64,000 bases of DNA from Shewanella amazonensis SB2B (GCF_000015245.1 NC_008700.1:1990001-2054000), one strand, 5' to 3'. Counted from the stretch's first letter, positions 1 through 9,708 are shown. Program-made: numbers and translations. The notes: generated by a model not told the origin, from the sequence alone.

Positions 1-314
1 CATTTTTCCAACAGCAGCTCAGAGATAAACACCTTGGGCTGAGTGGCATCCGGGTGCTCGAAGTGCTTGGCATAGAGCTTTTTGGCTTCGAAGTGGTATT
101 CGCCGCTCTCTACATAGCCCAGGGCCAGAAAATGGGCGGCCAGTTTTTCCAGGTTAATCTTCTCGATATTAAAGGTACGCAGGGCGATATGGTCGTTTTG
201 CACGTCATCCTGCTGAGTCGAGCCAAGCAGGGCATGAATTTTCTGTGCAGAGGGCGTTACTGACACATAGTCCTGCCAAAGGTTGGAGAAGAGTTCATTA
301 ATCTGGGTGTGCAT
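1..314 (-). CDS. DUF1338 family protein (VOC-type 2-oxoadipate dioxygenase/decarboxylase-like), N-terminal part
   Basis: Partial gene: the ATG is at 314 and the reading frame runs off the left edge, so only about the first 104 residues are visible. The protein begins MHTQINELFSNLWQDYV and contains NDHIALRTFN, which fits the N-terminus of the DUF1338 (YdcJ/HglS) family. Members of that family that have been characterised are iron-dependent 2-oxoadipate dioxygenase/decarboxylases of amino-acid catabolism. It follows astD by 30 bp on the same strand, so it is probably cotranscribed with the arginine succinyltransferase genes. The family call comes from recognising the motif; the exact substrate here is not known. 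Confidence 0.75.
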   Translation of the reverse strand, partial: MHTQINELFSNLWQDYVSVTPSAQKIHALLGSTQQDDVQNDHIALRTFNIEKINLEKLAAHFLALGYVESGEYHFEAKKLYAKHFEHPDATQPKVFISELLLEK

Positions 315-344
315 ATTACTAATCCTGATACAAAGTAGGGTGTG

Positions 345-1832
345 TTAAATACTGAGGCCCGGGCTCAGACTGGCAGGCAGGCTGACGCTGCTGGCTTCCA
401 CTGAGGAGACGGGGTAGGCGCAGTAATCGGCCGCGTAGAAGGCGCTGGCCCTGTGGTTACCGCTGGCGCCAATGCCGCCAAATGGCGCGGCACTGGAGGC
501 ACCTGTAATGGGTTTGTTCCAATTCACGATTCCTGCGCGAATGCGGCGGAAGAAGTGGTCATAATCCGCTTCATTATCGGCCAGCAATCCAGCCGACAGG
601 CCAAACGCAGTGTTATTGGCTTCGTCAATGGCGGCATCGAAGTCATCGTAGCGGTAGACCTTGAGCAGCGGACCAAAGTGTTCTTCGTCCGGCAGGGCTT
701 TGACGTGGGTGACATCAATAATACCGGGCGTGACGAAGCCAAGGGCAAGGTCAGGTTGCTTAAGCTCCAGCAGTGAAATGCCGCCAAGAGACTGGATATC
801 GGTTTGCGCCTTCACCATGGCCGCCGCCGCTTTGGCGCTGATCATGGCACCATAAAAGGGTTGGTTTTCGGCAAAGGGTTCATCTACGCGAATTTGACGG
901 CTGGCCTCAATCAGCTTGGCCAGGATGGCATCGCCATTGGCGTCTTTCTTAATGAAAAGACGTCTGGCGCAGGTGCAGCGCTGACCGCTGGAGATAAAGG
1001 CCGATTGGATGATGTCATGTACAGCGGCATTCACATTGGCCACATCTTTGACGATGAGCGGGTTATTTCCGCCCATTTCCAGCGCCAAAATTTTTCCCGG
1101 CTGACCGGCATACTGCTGATGCAGCAAATGACCCGTGTTGGAGCTGCCGGTAAAGAAGAGCCCGTCGATGCCGGGGTGCCCAGCGAGCGCTTTGCCGGTT
1201 TCCACTTCGCCTTGCAGCAGGTTAATCACACCTGCGGGCAAGCCTGCTTTTTGCCACAGCTCCACCGTAAACTGGGCCACTTTAGGGGTCAGCTCCGAGG
1301 GTTTGAACAGTACAGTGTTCCCGGCGATCAGCGCAGGCACTATATGGCCGTTAGGCAGGTGCCCCGGGAAGTTATAAGGCCCAAATACCGCCACCACGCC
1401 GTGGGGCTTATGGCGGATAAAAGCACGGGCACCGGGCATGGGGTTTTCCACTGTGCCGGTGCGTTCGCTGTGGGCTCTGATGGATATCGCGATTTTGCCA
1501 GTCATGGCCGCAACTTCGGTGCGGCTCTCCCACAGTGCCTTGCCGGTTTCTTCAGCAATGAGGCGTGCCATGGCTTCGCTGTGTTCACCAAGTTGAGCGC
1601 CAAAGGCTTCAATAATGGCCAAACGCTCGGCCAGGGGCATGGCTGACCAGTTGTAAAAGGCGCTGCGGGCGGCCTTAACGGCGGTATCGACCTGCTCGGC
1701 ATTGGCGCCGTTACCACACCAGATAACCTCTCCATTGGCCGGATTAATCGACTCAAAGCCTTTACCGTGGCCGGGTTGCCACTGTCCACCAATAAACTGA
1801 CAGCTTGACGGATTATTGATCACTGAGCTCAT
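345..1832 (-). CDS. astD: N-succinylglutamate 5-semialdehyde dehydrogenase AstD
   Basis: Aldehyde dehydrogenase of 495 residues that oxidises N-succinylglutamate semialdehyde to succinylglutamate with NAD+, the fourth step of the cytoplasmic AST arginine pathway. Visible motifs include FTGSSNTG (dinucleotide-binding region), LEMGGNNPL (general-base glutamate) and SGQRCTCARR, which carries the catalytic cysteine near residue 287. The open frame extends further upstream to 1991, but I start at the ATG at 1832 because it overlaps the astA stop as ATGA, the usual sign of translational coupling, and the protein then begins MSSVINNPSSCQFI. The neighbours astA and astC on the same strand fix the pathway. 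Confidence 0.95.
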   Translation of the reverse strand: MSSVINNPSSCQFIGGQWQPGHGKGFESINPANGEVIWCGNGANAEQVDTAVKAARSAFYNWSAMPLAERLAIIEAFGAQLGEHSEAMARLIAEETGKALWESRTEVAAMTGKIAISIRAHSERTGTVENPMPGARAFIRHKPHGVVAVFGPYNFPGHLPNGHIVPALIAGNTVLFKPSELTPKVAQFTVELWQKAGLPAGVINLLQGEVETGKALAGHPGIDGLFFTGSSNTGHLLHQQYAGQPGKILALEMGGNNPLIVKDVANVNAAVHDIIQSAFISSGQRCTCARRLFIKKDANGDAILAKLIEASRQIRVDEPFAENQPFYGAMISAKAAAAMVKAQTDIQSLGGISLLELKQPDLALGFVTPGIIDVTHVKALPDEEHFGPLLKVYRYDDFDAAIDEANNTAFGLSAGLLADNEADYDHFFRRIRAGIVNWNKPITGASSAAPFGGIGASGNHRASAFYAADYCAYPVSSVEASSVSLPASLSPGLSI

Positions 1833-2875
1833 TTGGCCCCCTTGTCCAGATTTAAGTAACGCACCAAATCGCCCTCGGCGACATTGAGCACATCGGCCAT
1901 GGCCGGGCTCATCAGTATGCTGTGGGTTTCGGGTTCGAGACGACACTCGTCGCTGACGGTGGCGCGAAATGCCTTGCTGTCGCAGTTGCACACTGCCAGA
2001 TGAAACTCACCTTTGTGCTCGGCCGGGTTTTGGCTTATCACCACCTTGACCCTGTGGCTCTGGCGCACCGACTTGATTTGCTTAAGCTGGGCTTCCACCG
2101 TGGGGCCAGCATCGAACAGATCCACATAGCCACGATGCATAAAACCTTCGTTTTCCAAAAGCTTAAGGGCAGGAACTGTGTTTTCATGCACCTGGCCTAT
2201 GGTGTTTCGGGCCGCTTCGGGCAACAAATCAACGTAGATGGGATAGCGGGGCATCAGGTCGGCAATAAACCCCTTGTTGCCCACGCCAATCAGGTAATCG
2301 GCCTTGGAAAACTCCATATTGAAGAAGGTTTCCCTAAGCCAGCCCCAAAATGGGGGCTGACCGTTTTCATCGGCGGCGCCGCGCATCTCGGCAATTACCA
2401 GCTGGGAAAAACGTTTGGGGTGCTCGGCCATAAACATAAAGCGTACCTTGGACAGGAAGCGGCCATTGAGGCCCACCCGGTAAGGCTCACGCAAAAACAG
2501 GGTGCAGATTTCAGTCACGCCTGTGTAATCATTGCCCAGGGTAAGGACTTCCACCGGATTGAAAATATCCAGCTCCTTACACTGATGCACCACGGTACTC
2601 TTGTGGAAGTGGTACAGCGGGCTGCCCAGGCCAACCGAGGCCTCGATACCAGAAGCGCCAAGGATTTCGCCCGTGTCTGTGTCTTCCAGCACAAACAGAT
2701 AACCCTGATCGCCAGGCGCATCGATATCGGCGGCAAAGCTCTCTTCCGAGTGCGCTATTTTGTGGGTCAGTTTTCGCTCGCAAAGGGGCAGGGAGGTAAA
2801 ACCTGCTCCGGATTCCCGCGCCATGGTCATCAGCGCCTGGAAATCCGAACCCTGTATAGGACGGATAAGTAACAT
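1829..2875 (-). CDS. astA: Arginine N-succinyltransferase AstA
   Basis: Protein of 348 residues that transfers succinyl from succinyl-CoA to arginine, the first step of the AST pathway. It starts MLLIRPIQGSDFQALM, the GNAT-fold opening typical of AstA, and has the conserved stretches EICTLFLREPYR and MRGAADENGQPPFWGW. The ATG at 2875 was chosen over the longer open frame to 2938 because MLLIRPI matches the family start. Its stop overlaps the astD start by 4 bp, and the aminotransferase gene lies 77 bp upstream, so the three form one operon on the minus strand. Confidence 0.95.
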   Translation of the reverse strand: MLLIRPIQGSDFQALMTMARESGAGFTSLPLCERKLTHKIAHSEESFAADIDAPGDQGYLFVLEDTDTGEILGASGIEASVGLGSPLYHFHKSTVVHQCKELDIFNPVEVLTLGNDYTGVTEICTLFLREPYRVGLNGRFLSKVRFMFMAEHPKRFSQLVIAEMRGAADENGQPPFWGWLRETFFNMEFSKADYLIGVGNKGFIADLMPRYPIYVDLLPEAARNTIGQVHENTVPALKLLENEGFMHRGYVDLFDAGPTVEAQLKQIKSVRQSHRVKVVISQNPAEHKGEFHLAVCNCDSKAFRATVSDECRLEPETHSILMSPAMADVLNVAEGDLVRYLNLDKGAK

Positions 2876-2952
2876 AATTCGGTTCTCTTGGTCTGTGTGG
2901 AAGGCGAAAGGGCAAAGCCCCATCGCCTGTTCGCACAAATGCCTAAGGCGGT

Positions 2953-4170
2953 TTAACCGGCGTTAAGCCTGGCAACCAATTTGGCGATGGCGGCGTCGAA
3001 ACGCGCCAGGCCTTCCCGAACGTCTGCCTCAGGAATGATAAGAGAAGGGGCAAAACGCACCACGTTTTGACCGGCCATCAGCAGGAGCACGCCTTCTTCA
3101 GCGGCGGCCAGCATAAAGTCACGGGCTTTACCGGCGTAATCCGCATTAAGCGCAGCGCCCAGCAGCAGACCCTTACCACGCACTTCGGTGAATACCTGAT
3201 ACTTGTCGTTGATGGCATTGAGGCCATCACGGAACAGCTGTTCGCGCTCTTTCACGCCATTCAGTACTTCCGGGGTATTTACTGTGGTGAATGCGGCAAG
3301 GCCAACGGCACAGGCCAGCGGGTTACCGCCGTAGGTGCTGCCGTGGGTGCCTACAACCAGATGCTTTGCCAGTTCAGTGGTGGTCAACATGGCGCCAATG
3401 GGGAAACCACCGCCAAGGGCCTTGGCTGTGGTCAGTACATCCGGGGTAACGCCCAGGCCCATATAGGCATAAAGCTCGCCGGTGCGGCCGACGCCGGTTT
3501 GTACTTCATCGAATACCAGCAGTGCATTGTGCTGGTCACACAGCTCACGTACGCCCTTGATGAACTCAGGGGTTGGGTTGATGATGCCGCCTTCGCCCTG
3601 CAGCGGCTCCAGTACCACGGCGCAGGTACGATCTGAAATCAGCGCCTTCAGGCTGTCGAGATTGTTGTATTCGGCATGGTCGATATCGGCTGGCTTGGGG
3701 CCAAAACCATCGGAGTAGGCAGGCTGGCCACCCACGGATACGGTAAACAGGGTGCGGCCATGGAAGCCTTGTTTGAAGGCGATGATCTGTGACTTATCAG
3801 CGCCAAACTTGTTCAATGCCACGCGGCGAACCAGCTTCAGGGCAGCCTCGTTGGCTTCGGCGCCTGAGTTGGCAAAGTAGACCTTCTCGGCAAAGGTGTT
3901 ATCAACCAAGTGTTTGGCCAGCATCAGCGCTGGCTCGTTGGTCATGGTGTTGGACAGGTGCCACAGTTTTTGTGCCTGCTCGGTGAGGGCAGACACCAGG
4001 GCTGGGTGACAATGGCCCAGACAGTTCACGGCAATGCCACCGGCGAAATCGATAAACTCGCGGCCTTGCTGATCCCACAGGCGTGACCCCAGGCCCTTTA
4101 CCGGAATGATAGGGGATGGCGCGTAGTTGGGAACCATCACTTCATCGAATAAACTTCTGTTGATATGCAT
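2953..4170 (-). CDS. astC: Acetylornithine/succinylornithine aminotransferase (AstC/ArgD)
   Basis: PLP-dependent class-III aminotransferase of 405 residues. The motif FDEVQTGVGRTG and TAKALGGGFPIGAM, with the Schiff-base lysine near residue 250, are diagnostic, as is LHGSTYGGNPLA-type sequence (here GTHGSTYGGNPLA). In this position it should convert succinylornithine to succinylglutamate semialdehyde for arginine catabolism. The same family also acts on acetylornithine in arginine synthesis, and some bacteria use one enzyme for both, so argD is an equally acceptable name. It is first in the astC-astA-astD operon and is divergent from an Lrp-type regulator. Confidence 0.92.
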   Translation of the reverse strand: MHINRSLFDEVMVPNYAPSPIIPVKGLGSRLWDQQGREFIDFAGGIAVNCLGHCHPALVSALTEQAQKLWHLSNTMTNEPALMLAKHLVDNTFAEKVYFANSGAEANEAALKLVRRVALNKFGADKSQIIAFKQGFHGRTLFTVSVGGQPAYSDGFGPKPADIDHAEYNNLDSLKALISDRTCAVVLEPLQGEGGIINPTPEFIKGVRELCDQHNALLVFDEVQTGVGRTGELYAYMGLGVTPDVLTTAKALGGGFPIGAMLTTTELAKHLVVGTHGSTYGGNPLACAVGLAAFTTVNTPEVLNGVKEREQLFRDGLNAINDKYQVFTEVRGKGLLLGAALNADYAGKARDFMLAAAEEGVLLLMAGQNVVRFAPSLIIPEADVREGLARFDAAIAKLVARLNAG

Positions 4171-4323
4171 GCAAAGCCTCTGTTTTTGTATTGTTTTATC
4201 GTCGGGCTCAAGGCCCTTTCTTTAGTTATCCCTGTATTATATTGAGCAGAAGTTGCAATTTGCAGCAGCGTTATTAACAATATGTTCAATGTGATGTGCA
4301 AAATAACGGAATGATTTATCAAA

Positions 4324-4752
4324 ATGATAAGCAAAGAGGACGAGCGGCTACTGGCGCTGCTGAAAAACAATGCCCGGATCAGCGTATCGGATCTGGCCCG
4401 TGCACTGGATTTATCCCGCTCCACGGTGCAGACCCGTATCGCGCGGCTGGAGCAAACCGGCGTGATAAAGGGTTATGGGGTTGAGCTTGGCGACACCTAC
4501 ACCAGTCACCTGGTATCGGCCCATGTGGCCATTAAGGTGAAGCAGAAATTCACCACCAAAACCAATGTGGAATTAAAGAAGATGCACATGATCAGTGAGC
4601 TCTATGCCATCAGCGGCGAGTACGATCTGATTGCGGTGGTGCAGGCGCAAACCACGGAGCAGCTCAGTCACCTGCTGGATGATATCGGCAACCTCGATGG
4701 GGTAGAACGCACCACCTCGTCGGTGATTCTGGAAACCAAGTTCAAGCGTTGA
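4324..4752 (+). CDS. Lrp/AsnC family transcriptional regulator
   Basis: Protein of 142 residues with the standard Lrp layout: an N-terminal helix-turn-helix (KNNARISVSDLARALDLSRS, residues about 14-33) followed by an RAM/ACT-like effector and oligomerisation domain containing SGEYDLIAVVQA. Proteins of this type sense amino acids. It lies head to head with the arginine catabolic operon, separated by 153 bp, so control of astC and of itself is a reasonable inference. No clear operator was picked out by eye in the gap. It ends 76 bp from the convergent LysR gene. Confidence 0.9.
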   Translation: MISKEDERLLALLKNNARISVSDLARALDLSRSTVQTRIARLEQTGVIKGYGVELGDTYTSHLVSAHVAIKVKQKFTTKTNVELKKMHMISELYAISGEYDLIAVVQAQTTEQLSHLLDDIGNLDGVERTTSSVILETKFKR

Positions 4753-4828
4753 TGGCGGTTCTATACCCAGACGAGAGAGCTGTTTGGTGGCTTTACCAAC
4801 AGATTTTACGGACTATTCTGGCCATTGA

Positions 4829-5719
4829 TTAATGACGGCGTTTTATCTCATCAATCAGCGCCGTTGCCAGCGGCGTTGCGGCATTGCTCTTTGACGTGAT
4901 GAGCACCACAGGAATTTGGTAGGAGTATTTCTCGGGCAAAATCGCTTTGAAAAGGCCCTTATCGACCCAGTGGCTGGCGTAGTGCTCCGGCAGGTAGCCG
5001 ATAAACTTGCCCGAGAGGATGAGATGAGCAATGCCTTCATCGTGGTAGGCGGTGGCGGTGTTCTGATAGTTCAAATCGTCGTTACGCATCTCTTTGTCGC
5101 GCATGTAGTTACTGGTGATTACCTCGGCGTTTTGCAGCAGCGCTGGCACCTTGTCTGGCAGGCAATCAAACAGGGGATGACCCACACCGCAATACAGGTA
5201 GTTGGTTTCATTATGCAGCGGATGGTAATCGAGCCCGCGCAGATGATGACGACTGACCCCAATGCCGACCAAAGAGCGGCCGTTGACCACCGAGGTTTCT
5301 ACCTCCCGCGCCTCACACACGTTGATATCAAACTGGATATGGTTGCTTTTAGCCTTGAGCGCCGCAATCACCCCGGCAATGTCGCAGCGCGGGTCACTTA
5401 CCAGGGTATCAATCACCGCAATGCTGACCCGGCCGGCCAGCTCCTGCTTGGCACTGGCTACGGTGGATGCAAAGGCATCGCAGTGCTGCAACAGCTCAAG
5501 CGATGCCTGATAGGTCACCCGACCAGACTCTGTCAGTTCAAAGCCGCTGCGGCCACGCTTGCACAGTTTAATGCCGAGGCGCACCTCCAAATCTGACAGG
5601 TGAGCGCTGATGGTGGAGCGGCCAATATTGAGCCGTGATTCGGCTGCCGACAGGCCGCCGCACTCCACGATGGCGACAAATATCCTCAGCAGTTTTAAAT
5701 CGACGTCATGAACCTGCAC
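4829..5719 (-). CDS. LysR family transcriptional regulator, divergent from hutHU
   Basis: Protein of 296 residues with an N-terminal winged helix-turn-helix (residues about 5-60, LRIFVAIVECGGLSAAESRLN followed by STISAHLSDLEVRLG) and a C-terminal substrate-binding domain ending in LIDEIKRRH. It lies head to head with hutH over a 204-bp gap. LysR proteins usually regulate the divergent operon, so a role in histidine use is inferred. This would differ from the GntR-type HutC repressor that commonly controls hut genes. The inducer is unknown. Confidence 0.85.
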   Translation of the reverse strand: MQVHDVDLKLLRIFVAIVECGGLSAAESRLNIGRSTISAHLSDLEVRLGIKLCKRGRSGFELTESGRVTYQASLELLQHCDAFASTVASAKQELAGRVSIAVIDTLVSDPRCDIAGVIAALKAKSNHIQFDINVCEAREVETSVVNGRSLVGIGVSRHHLRGLDYHPLHNETNYLYCGVGHPLFDCLPDKVPALLQNAEVITSNYMRDKEMRNDDLNYQNTATAYHDEGIAHLILSGKFIGYLPEHYASHWVDKGLFKAILPEKYSYQIPVVLITSKSNAATPLATALIDEIKRRH

Positions 5720-5743
5720 TTATGCTTTCCTGTGGTGGCTGTC

Positions 5744-5793
5744 TATCGAATGCTGCTCAGTTGCAAACAAACCTGCCAGACAATAGTTCGATA
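5744..5793. promoter_or_regulatory. Candidate regulator site: TATCGAA...TTCGATA inverted repeat
   Basis: The gap between the LysR gene and hutH holds TATCGAA (5744-5750) and its exact reverse complement TTCGATA (5787-5793), with centres 43 bp apart, about four helical turns. LysR regulators often bind paired dyads in the shared promoter. Assignment to this regulator is inference from position and symmetry only. Confidence 0.35.
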
Positions 5794-5923
5794 AACTCGG
5801 AATGAATTACGGTTATTGTGCATTTATAAAACTTCAGCGACAAGCTAGCATGGGGGCAATAGGGGTAAACCTCCGGTTTTGCCCACAAATAAAAAAGATA
5901 AAACAAATTGTTAGGAGCCAAAG

Positions 5924-7417
5924 ATGCGTTTTAGATATGGTGTTGACCATCTCACTCTCGAAACCGTAAACGGCATTGCCAACGGCAGTATTCAGGCAGA
6001 GCTGTGCCAGCAAGCCATCGACAAGATCAACGCCAGCCGCCATAACGTGGATGTGATGGCCGCATCCGACAAGGCCATTTACGGCATTAACACCGGCTTT
6101 GGCCCCCTGTGCGATACCCAGATTTCCCCTGCCGAAACCCACCTGCTGCAAAAGAACCTGCTGATCACCCACGCCGTGGGCGTAGGTGAACCGATTGCCA
6201 AATCCATCTCCAAGCTGATGCTTATCACCAAGGTGCATGCACTCAGTCAGGGCTTTTCGGGTATTCGTCTCGACGTGGTTGAGCGTATGTTGGCCTTTAT
6301 CGCCCTTGACTTGATCCCTGTGGTACCGGAGCAGGGCTCTGTGGGCGCATCCGGCGATTTGGCGCCGCTGTCGCATCTGTTTTTGCCGCTGCTCGGCGAA
6401 GGTGAATTCTGGCAGGGCGATAAGATAGTGCCTGCCCGTGAGGCGCTTAAGGCCCATGGCCTTGAGCCGCTTGAACTGCACGCCAAAGAAGGCCTGGCGC
6501 TGATTAACGGTACCCAGTTTATTTTGTCCCACGCCATCACAGCGCTGACCAAGATGGGCTATTTGCTGGATTTGGCCGACCTGGCCGGAGCCATGAGCAT
6601 TGAAGGCATGCAGGGTAGCCAGTCGCCGTTTCGCGCCGAGCTGCACGAAATCCGCCCCTTCGCCGGTAACATCGAAGTGGCCGCCCGTATGCGCAGCTTC
6701 TTCAAAGACTCTGAGAACATGGCTTCTCACGAAGATTGCGATCGGGTGCAGGACCCATACTCGTTGCGCTGTATCCCGCAGGTTCACGGCGCCTCGCGTA
6801 ACGCTTACAACCATTTGAAAGAGCTGGCCGAAATTGAAATGAACTCGGTCACCGACAACCCGATTGTCATCAGTGCAGAAGAGGCCATTTCCGGCGGTGG
6901 TTTCCATGGTCAGCCACTGGCCATGGTACTGGATTACACCTCCATTGCTGCGGCTGAGCTGGGTAACATTTCAGACCGCCGCTGCTATTTGCTGCTCGAA
7001 GGCCTGCATGGGTTGCCGCGTCTGCTCACCACCTCGGGTGGTCTTAACTCTGGCATGATGATCCCTCAGTACGTGACCGCAGCGCTGGTTACCGAAAACA
7101 AGTCCCTGTGCTTCCCGCCGTCAGCCGACAGCGTGCCCACCTCCATGGGGCAGGAAGACCATGTGTCCATGGGCAGTATCTCTGGCCGTAAACTCAACCA
7201 GATTTTGGGTAACCTGGAGAAAATCTTTGCCATTGAGCTGATGTATGCCGCCCAAGCCATTGATTTTCGCCGTCCCAACCGCTGCTCGGATATTATTGAG
7301 CAAAACCATGCTCTTATCCGCGAAAAAGTGGCCAAGCTGGAAGAGGACCGCCTGCTCAAGCCCGATATTGATGCCATTATTGCGCTGGTCAAGGCTCAGG
7401 CCTTTACCGTGAAGTAA
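5924..7417 (+). CDS. hutH: Histidine ammonia-lyase HutH
   Basis: Enzyme of 497 residues that removes ammonia from histidine to give trans-urocanate, the first step of histidine breakdown. The Ala-Ser-Gly triad that cyclises into the MIO electrophile is present at residues 142-144 within GSVGASGDLAPLS, and the active-site tyrosine is Y53 in AIYGINTGFG. Other family blocks are LALINGTQ and FPPSADSVPTSMGQEDHVSM. A strong Shine-Dalgarno (TAGGAG) precedes the ATG. It is followed after 17 bp by hutU on the same strand, so the two form an operon. hutI, hutG and hutC are not in the window. Confidence 0.96.
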   Translation: MRFRYGVDHLTLETVNGIANGSIQAELCQQAIDKINASRHNVDVMAASDKAIYGINTGFGPLCDTQISPAETHLLQKNLLITHAVGVGEPIAKSISKLMLITKVHALSQGFSGIRLDVVERMLAFIALDLIPVVPEQGSVGASGDLAPLSHLFLPLLGEGEFWQGDKIVPAREALKAHGLEPLELHAKEGLALINGTQFILSHAITALTKMGYLLDLADLAGAMSIEGMQGSQSPFRAELHEIRPFAGNIEVAARMRSFFKDSENMASHEDCDRVQDPYSLRCIPQVHGASRNAYNHLKELAEIEMNSVTDNPIVISAEEAISGGGFHGQPLAMVLDYTSIAAAELGNISDRRCYLLLEGLHGLPRLLTTSGGLNSGMMIPQYVTAALVTENKSLCFPPSADSVPTSMGQEDHVSMGSISGRKLNQILGNLEKIFAIELMYAAQAIDFRRPNRCSDIIEQNHALIREKVAKLEEDRLLKPDIDAIIALVKAQAFTVK

Positions 7418-7434
7418 GGGGGAGGATGACAAGC

Positions 7435-9447
7435 ATGGAAACCAATATGACTTTTGCTGAACAAATCAAACAAGGGATCCCAGCCGAGCTGCCTTCGCCA
7501 AAGCCCTATCCGGCCGATGCCAACCGCGCTCCCAAGCGTAAAGACATTCTCACCGCCGCTGAAAAGCAGCTGGCGGTACGTAATGCATTGCGTTATTTCC
7601 CGGCCGAGTGGCATCAGGAACTGGCTGCGGAGTTTGCCAAAGAATTGAACGATTTTGGCCGCATTTACATGTACCGCTTCAAGCCGGAATACGCGATGAA
7701 GGCCCGCGCAATCTCTGAGTACCCTGCCAAATGCGAGCAGGCCGCCGCCATTATGCTGATGGTCGATAACAACCTCGACCCGGCCGTGGCTCAGCATCCA
7801 GAAGAGCTTATCACCTACGGTGGCAATGGCGCTGTGTTCCAGAACTGGGCGCAGTATCGCCTCACCATGAAGTACTTAAGCGAAATGGAAGCGGACCAGA
7901 CCCTGCACCTCTACTCGGGCCACCCCATGGGATTGTTCCCATCGTCAGTGGATGCACCAAGGGTGGTGGTAACCAACGGCATGATGATCCCCAATTATTC
8001 CAAGCCCGATGACTGGGAGCGCTTCAACGCCCTTGGCGTAACCCAATACGGCCAGATGACGGCCGGCTCCTTTATGTACATCGGCCCCCAGGGCATAGTG
8101 CACGGCACTACCATCACCGTGATGAACGGTTTCCGTAAGGTGCTGGAAAAAGGCGATAGCCCTAAAGGCAAGATTTTCCTCACAGCCGGTCTTGGCGGCA
8201 TGAGTGGTGCCCAGCCCAAGGCCGGTAACATCGCCGGATGTATTACCGTGTGCGCCGAGGTCAACCCCAAGGCCGCCACCAAGCGCCACGCTCAGGGTTG
8301 GGTGGATGAGCTTATCGATAACATGGATGCGCTGGTTGCCCGGGTTAAACAGGCCCAGGCCAATGAAGAAGTGGTGTCCATCGCCTTTATCGGTAACGTG
8401 GTCAACGTATGGGAAGCGTTCGATGAGCATGATATTTTTGTGCATCTGGGCTCGGATCAAACATCCCTGCACAACCCATGGTCCGGCGGCTACTACCCGG
8501 TGGATATCAGCTACGATGAGTCAAACCGCCTCATTCGTGAGGAGCCTGAGCTGTTTAAAACCAAGGTTCAGGCCACCCTCAAGCGCCATGCTGACGCCAT
8601 TAATCGCCATACCGCCAAGGGCACTTACTTTTTTGACTACGGCAATGCCTTCCTGCTGGAAGCCTCCCGTGCCGGCGGCGATGTAATGGCCGAGAACGGC
8701 ATCGACTTCAAGTACCCATCCTACGTGCAGGATATTCTGGGCCCTATGTGTTTCGATTACGGTTTTGGTCCGTTCCGCTGGGTGTGCACTTCAGGTAACA
8801 GCGCCGATCTTGACCGCACCGACGCCATTGCCGCCGAGGTGCTTGCACGGATTATGGCCGAGGCGCCAGCTGAAATTCAGCAGCAAATGCAGGACAACAT
8901 TACCTGGATTAAAGACGCCAAACAAAACAAGCTGGTGGTGGGTTCACAGGCCCGTATCCTCTATGCCGACGCCGAAGGCCGCATGGAAATTGCCAAGGCC
9001 TTTAACGATGCCATTAGCCGGGGCGAAATCGGCCCGGTGGTCCTTGGCCGCGACCACCACGATGTGAGCGGTACCGACTCGCCATTCCGTGAAACCTCCA
9101 ACATCTATGATGGCAGCCGCTTTACCGCCGATATGGCCATTCATAACGTGATTGGCGATAGCTTCCGCGGCGCCACCTGGGTATCCATCCACAATGGTGG
9201 TGGGGTAGGTTGGGGCGAAGTAATCAACGGTGGCTTTGGTATGCTGCTGGATGGAACAGAAGCTGCCGAGCGGCGCCTTAAGTCCATGCTGCTGTTTGAT
9301 GTGAACAACGGCATTGCCCGTCGCAGCTGGGCCCGCAACGAAGAAGCCAACTTCGCCATCAAACGCGAAATGGCCCGCACGCCCAAGCTTAAGGTGACCC
9401 TGGCCAACAGTGTCGATGACGACATCATTAACGGACTTGAGTTCTAA
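7435..9447 (+). CDS. hutU: Urocanate hydratase HutU, long form
   Basis: Protein of about 670 residues that hydrates urocanate to 4-imidazolone-5-propionate using tightly bound NAD+. It has the conserved glycine-rich stretches ITYGGNGAVFQNW, GLGGMSGAQPKAG, CTSGNSADL and SIHNGGGVGWGEVINGG. Classical bacterial HutU is near 555 residues. This one belongs to the longer type of about 670 residues that also includes the vertebrate enzyme. I start at the ATG at 7435 because the GGGGGAGG ribosome site sits 9 bp before it and abuts the upstream alternative at 7426. A terminator follows the stop. Confidence 0.94.
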   Translation: METNMTFAEQIKQGIPAELPSPKPYPADANRAPKRKDILTAAEKQLAVRNALRYFPAEWHQELAAEFAKELNDFGRIYMYRFKPEYAMKARAISEYPAKCEQAAAIMLMVDNNLDPAVAQHPEELITYGGNGAVFQNWAQYRLTMKYLSEMEADQTLHLYSGHPMGLFPSSVDAPRVVVTNGMMIPNYSKPDDWERFNALGVTQYGQMTAGSFMYIGPQGIVHGTTITVMNGFRKVLEKGDSPKGKIFLTAGLGGMSGAQPKAGNIAGCITVCAEVNPKAATKRHAQGWVDELIDNMDALVARVKQAQANEEVVSIAFIGNVVNVWEAFDEHDIFVHLGSDQTSLHNPWSGGYYPVDISYDESNRLIREEPELFKTKVQATLKRHADAINRHTAKGTYFFDYGNAFLLEASRAGGDVMAENGIDFKYPSYVQDILGPMCFDYGFGPFRWVCTSGNSADLDRTDAIAAEVLARIMAEAPAEIQQQMQDNITWIKDAKQNKLVVGSQARILYADAEGRMEIAKAFNDAISRGEIGPVVLGRDHHDVSGTDSPFRETSNIYDGSRFTADMAIHNVIGDSFRGATWVSIHNGGGVGWGEVINGGFGMLLDGTEAAERRLKSMLLFDVNNGIARRSWARNEEANFAIKREMARTPKLKVTLANSVDDDIINGLEF

Positions 9448-9462
9448 GGCATCCGTTACGAT

Positions 9463-9489
9463 AAAAACGCCCCTTGAGGGCGTTTTTTT
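9463..9489 (+). terminator. Rho-independent terminator after hutU
   Basis: AAAAACGCCC and GGGCGTTTTT pair around a short CTTGA-type loop and run into a T tract, 16 bp after the hutU stop. The A tract on the other side makes it usable in both directions. Confidence 0.9.
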
Positions 9490-9708
9490 ATGTCACCAGA
9501 CCGAGGTCTCAGATCTGATGGAAACAGGGTAATTGGCTATCATATTAATCAGTGCAACGAACTCAACATTAACGCTTGCGTAACGGCACACTTATTTGCA
9601 AAGATGTTGTAATTAATATGGAAATCACAGGTTATGGACGACGCAAACCCAGTCTCGGCCCTGCGGTAGCCATGCCAATTACCCAGCTACTGTTGTCAAT
9701 TTATGCAC

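Noticed and set aside
804..1646. 280-codon open frame on the plus strand
   Set aside because: It lies fully antisense to astD, whose aldehyde dehydrogenase motifs are unmistakable; its product has no family-like pattern.
1922..2872. 316-codon open frame on the plus strand
   Set aside because: Antisense shadow of astA, caused by high GC at third positions.
5834..6907. 357-codon open frame on the minus strand
   Set aside because: Antisense to hutH; the MIO triad and full-length HutH are on the plus strand.
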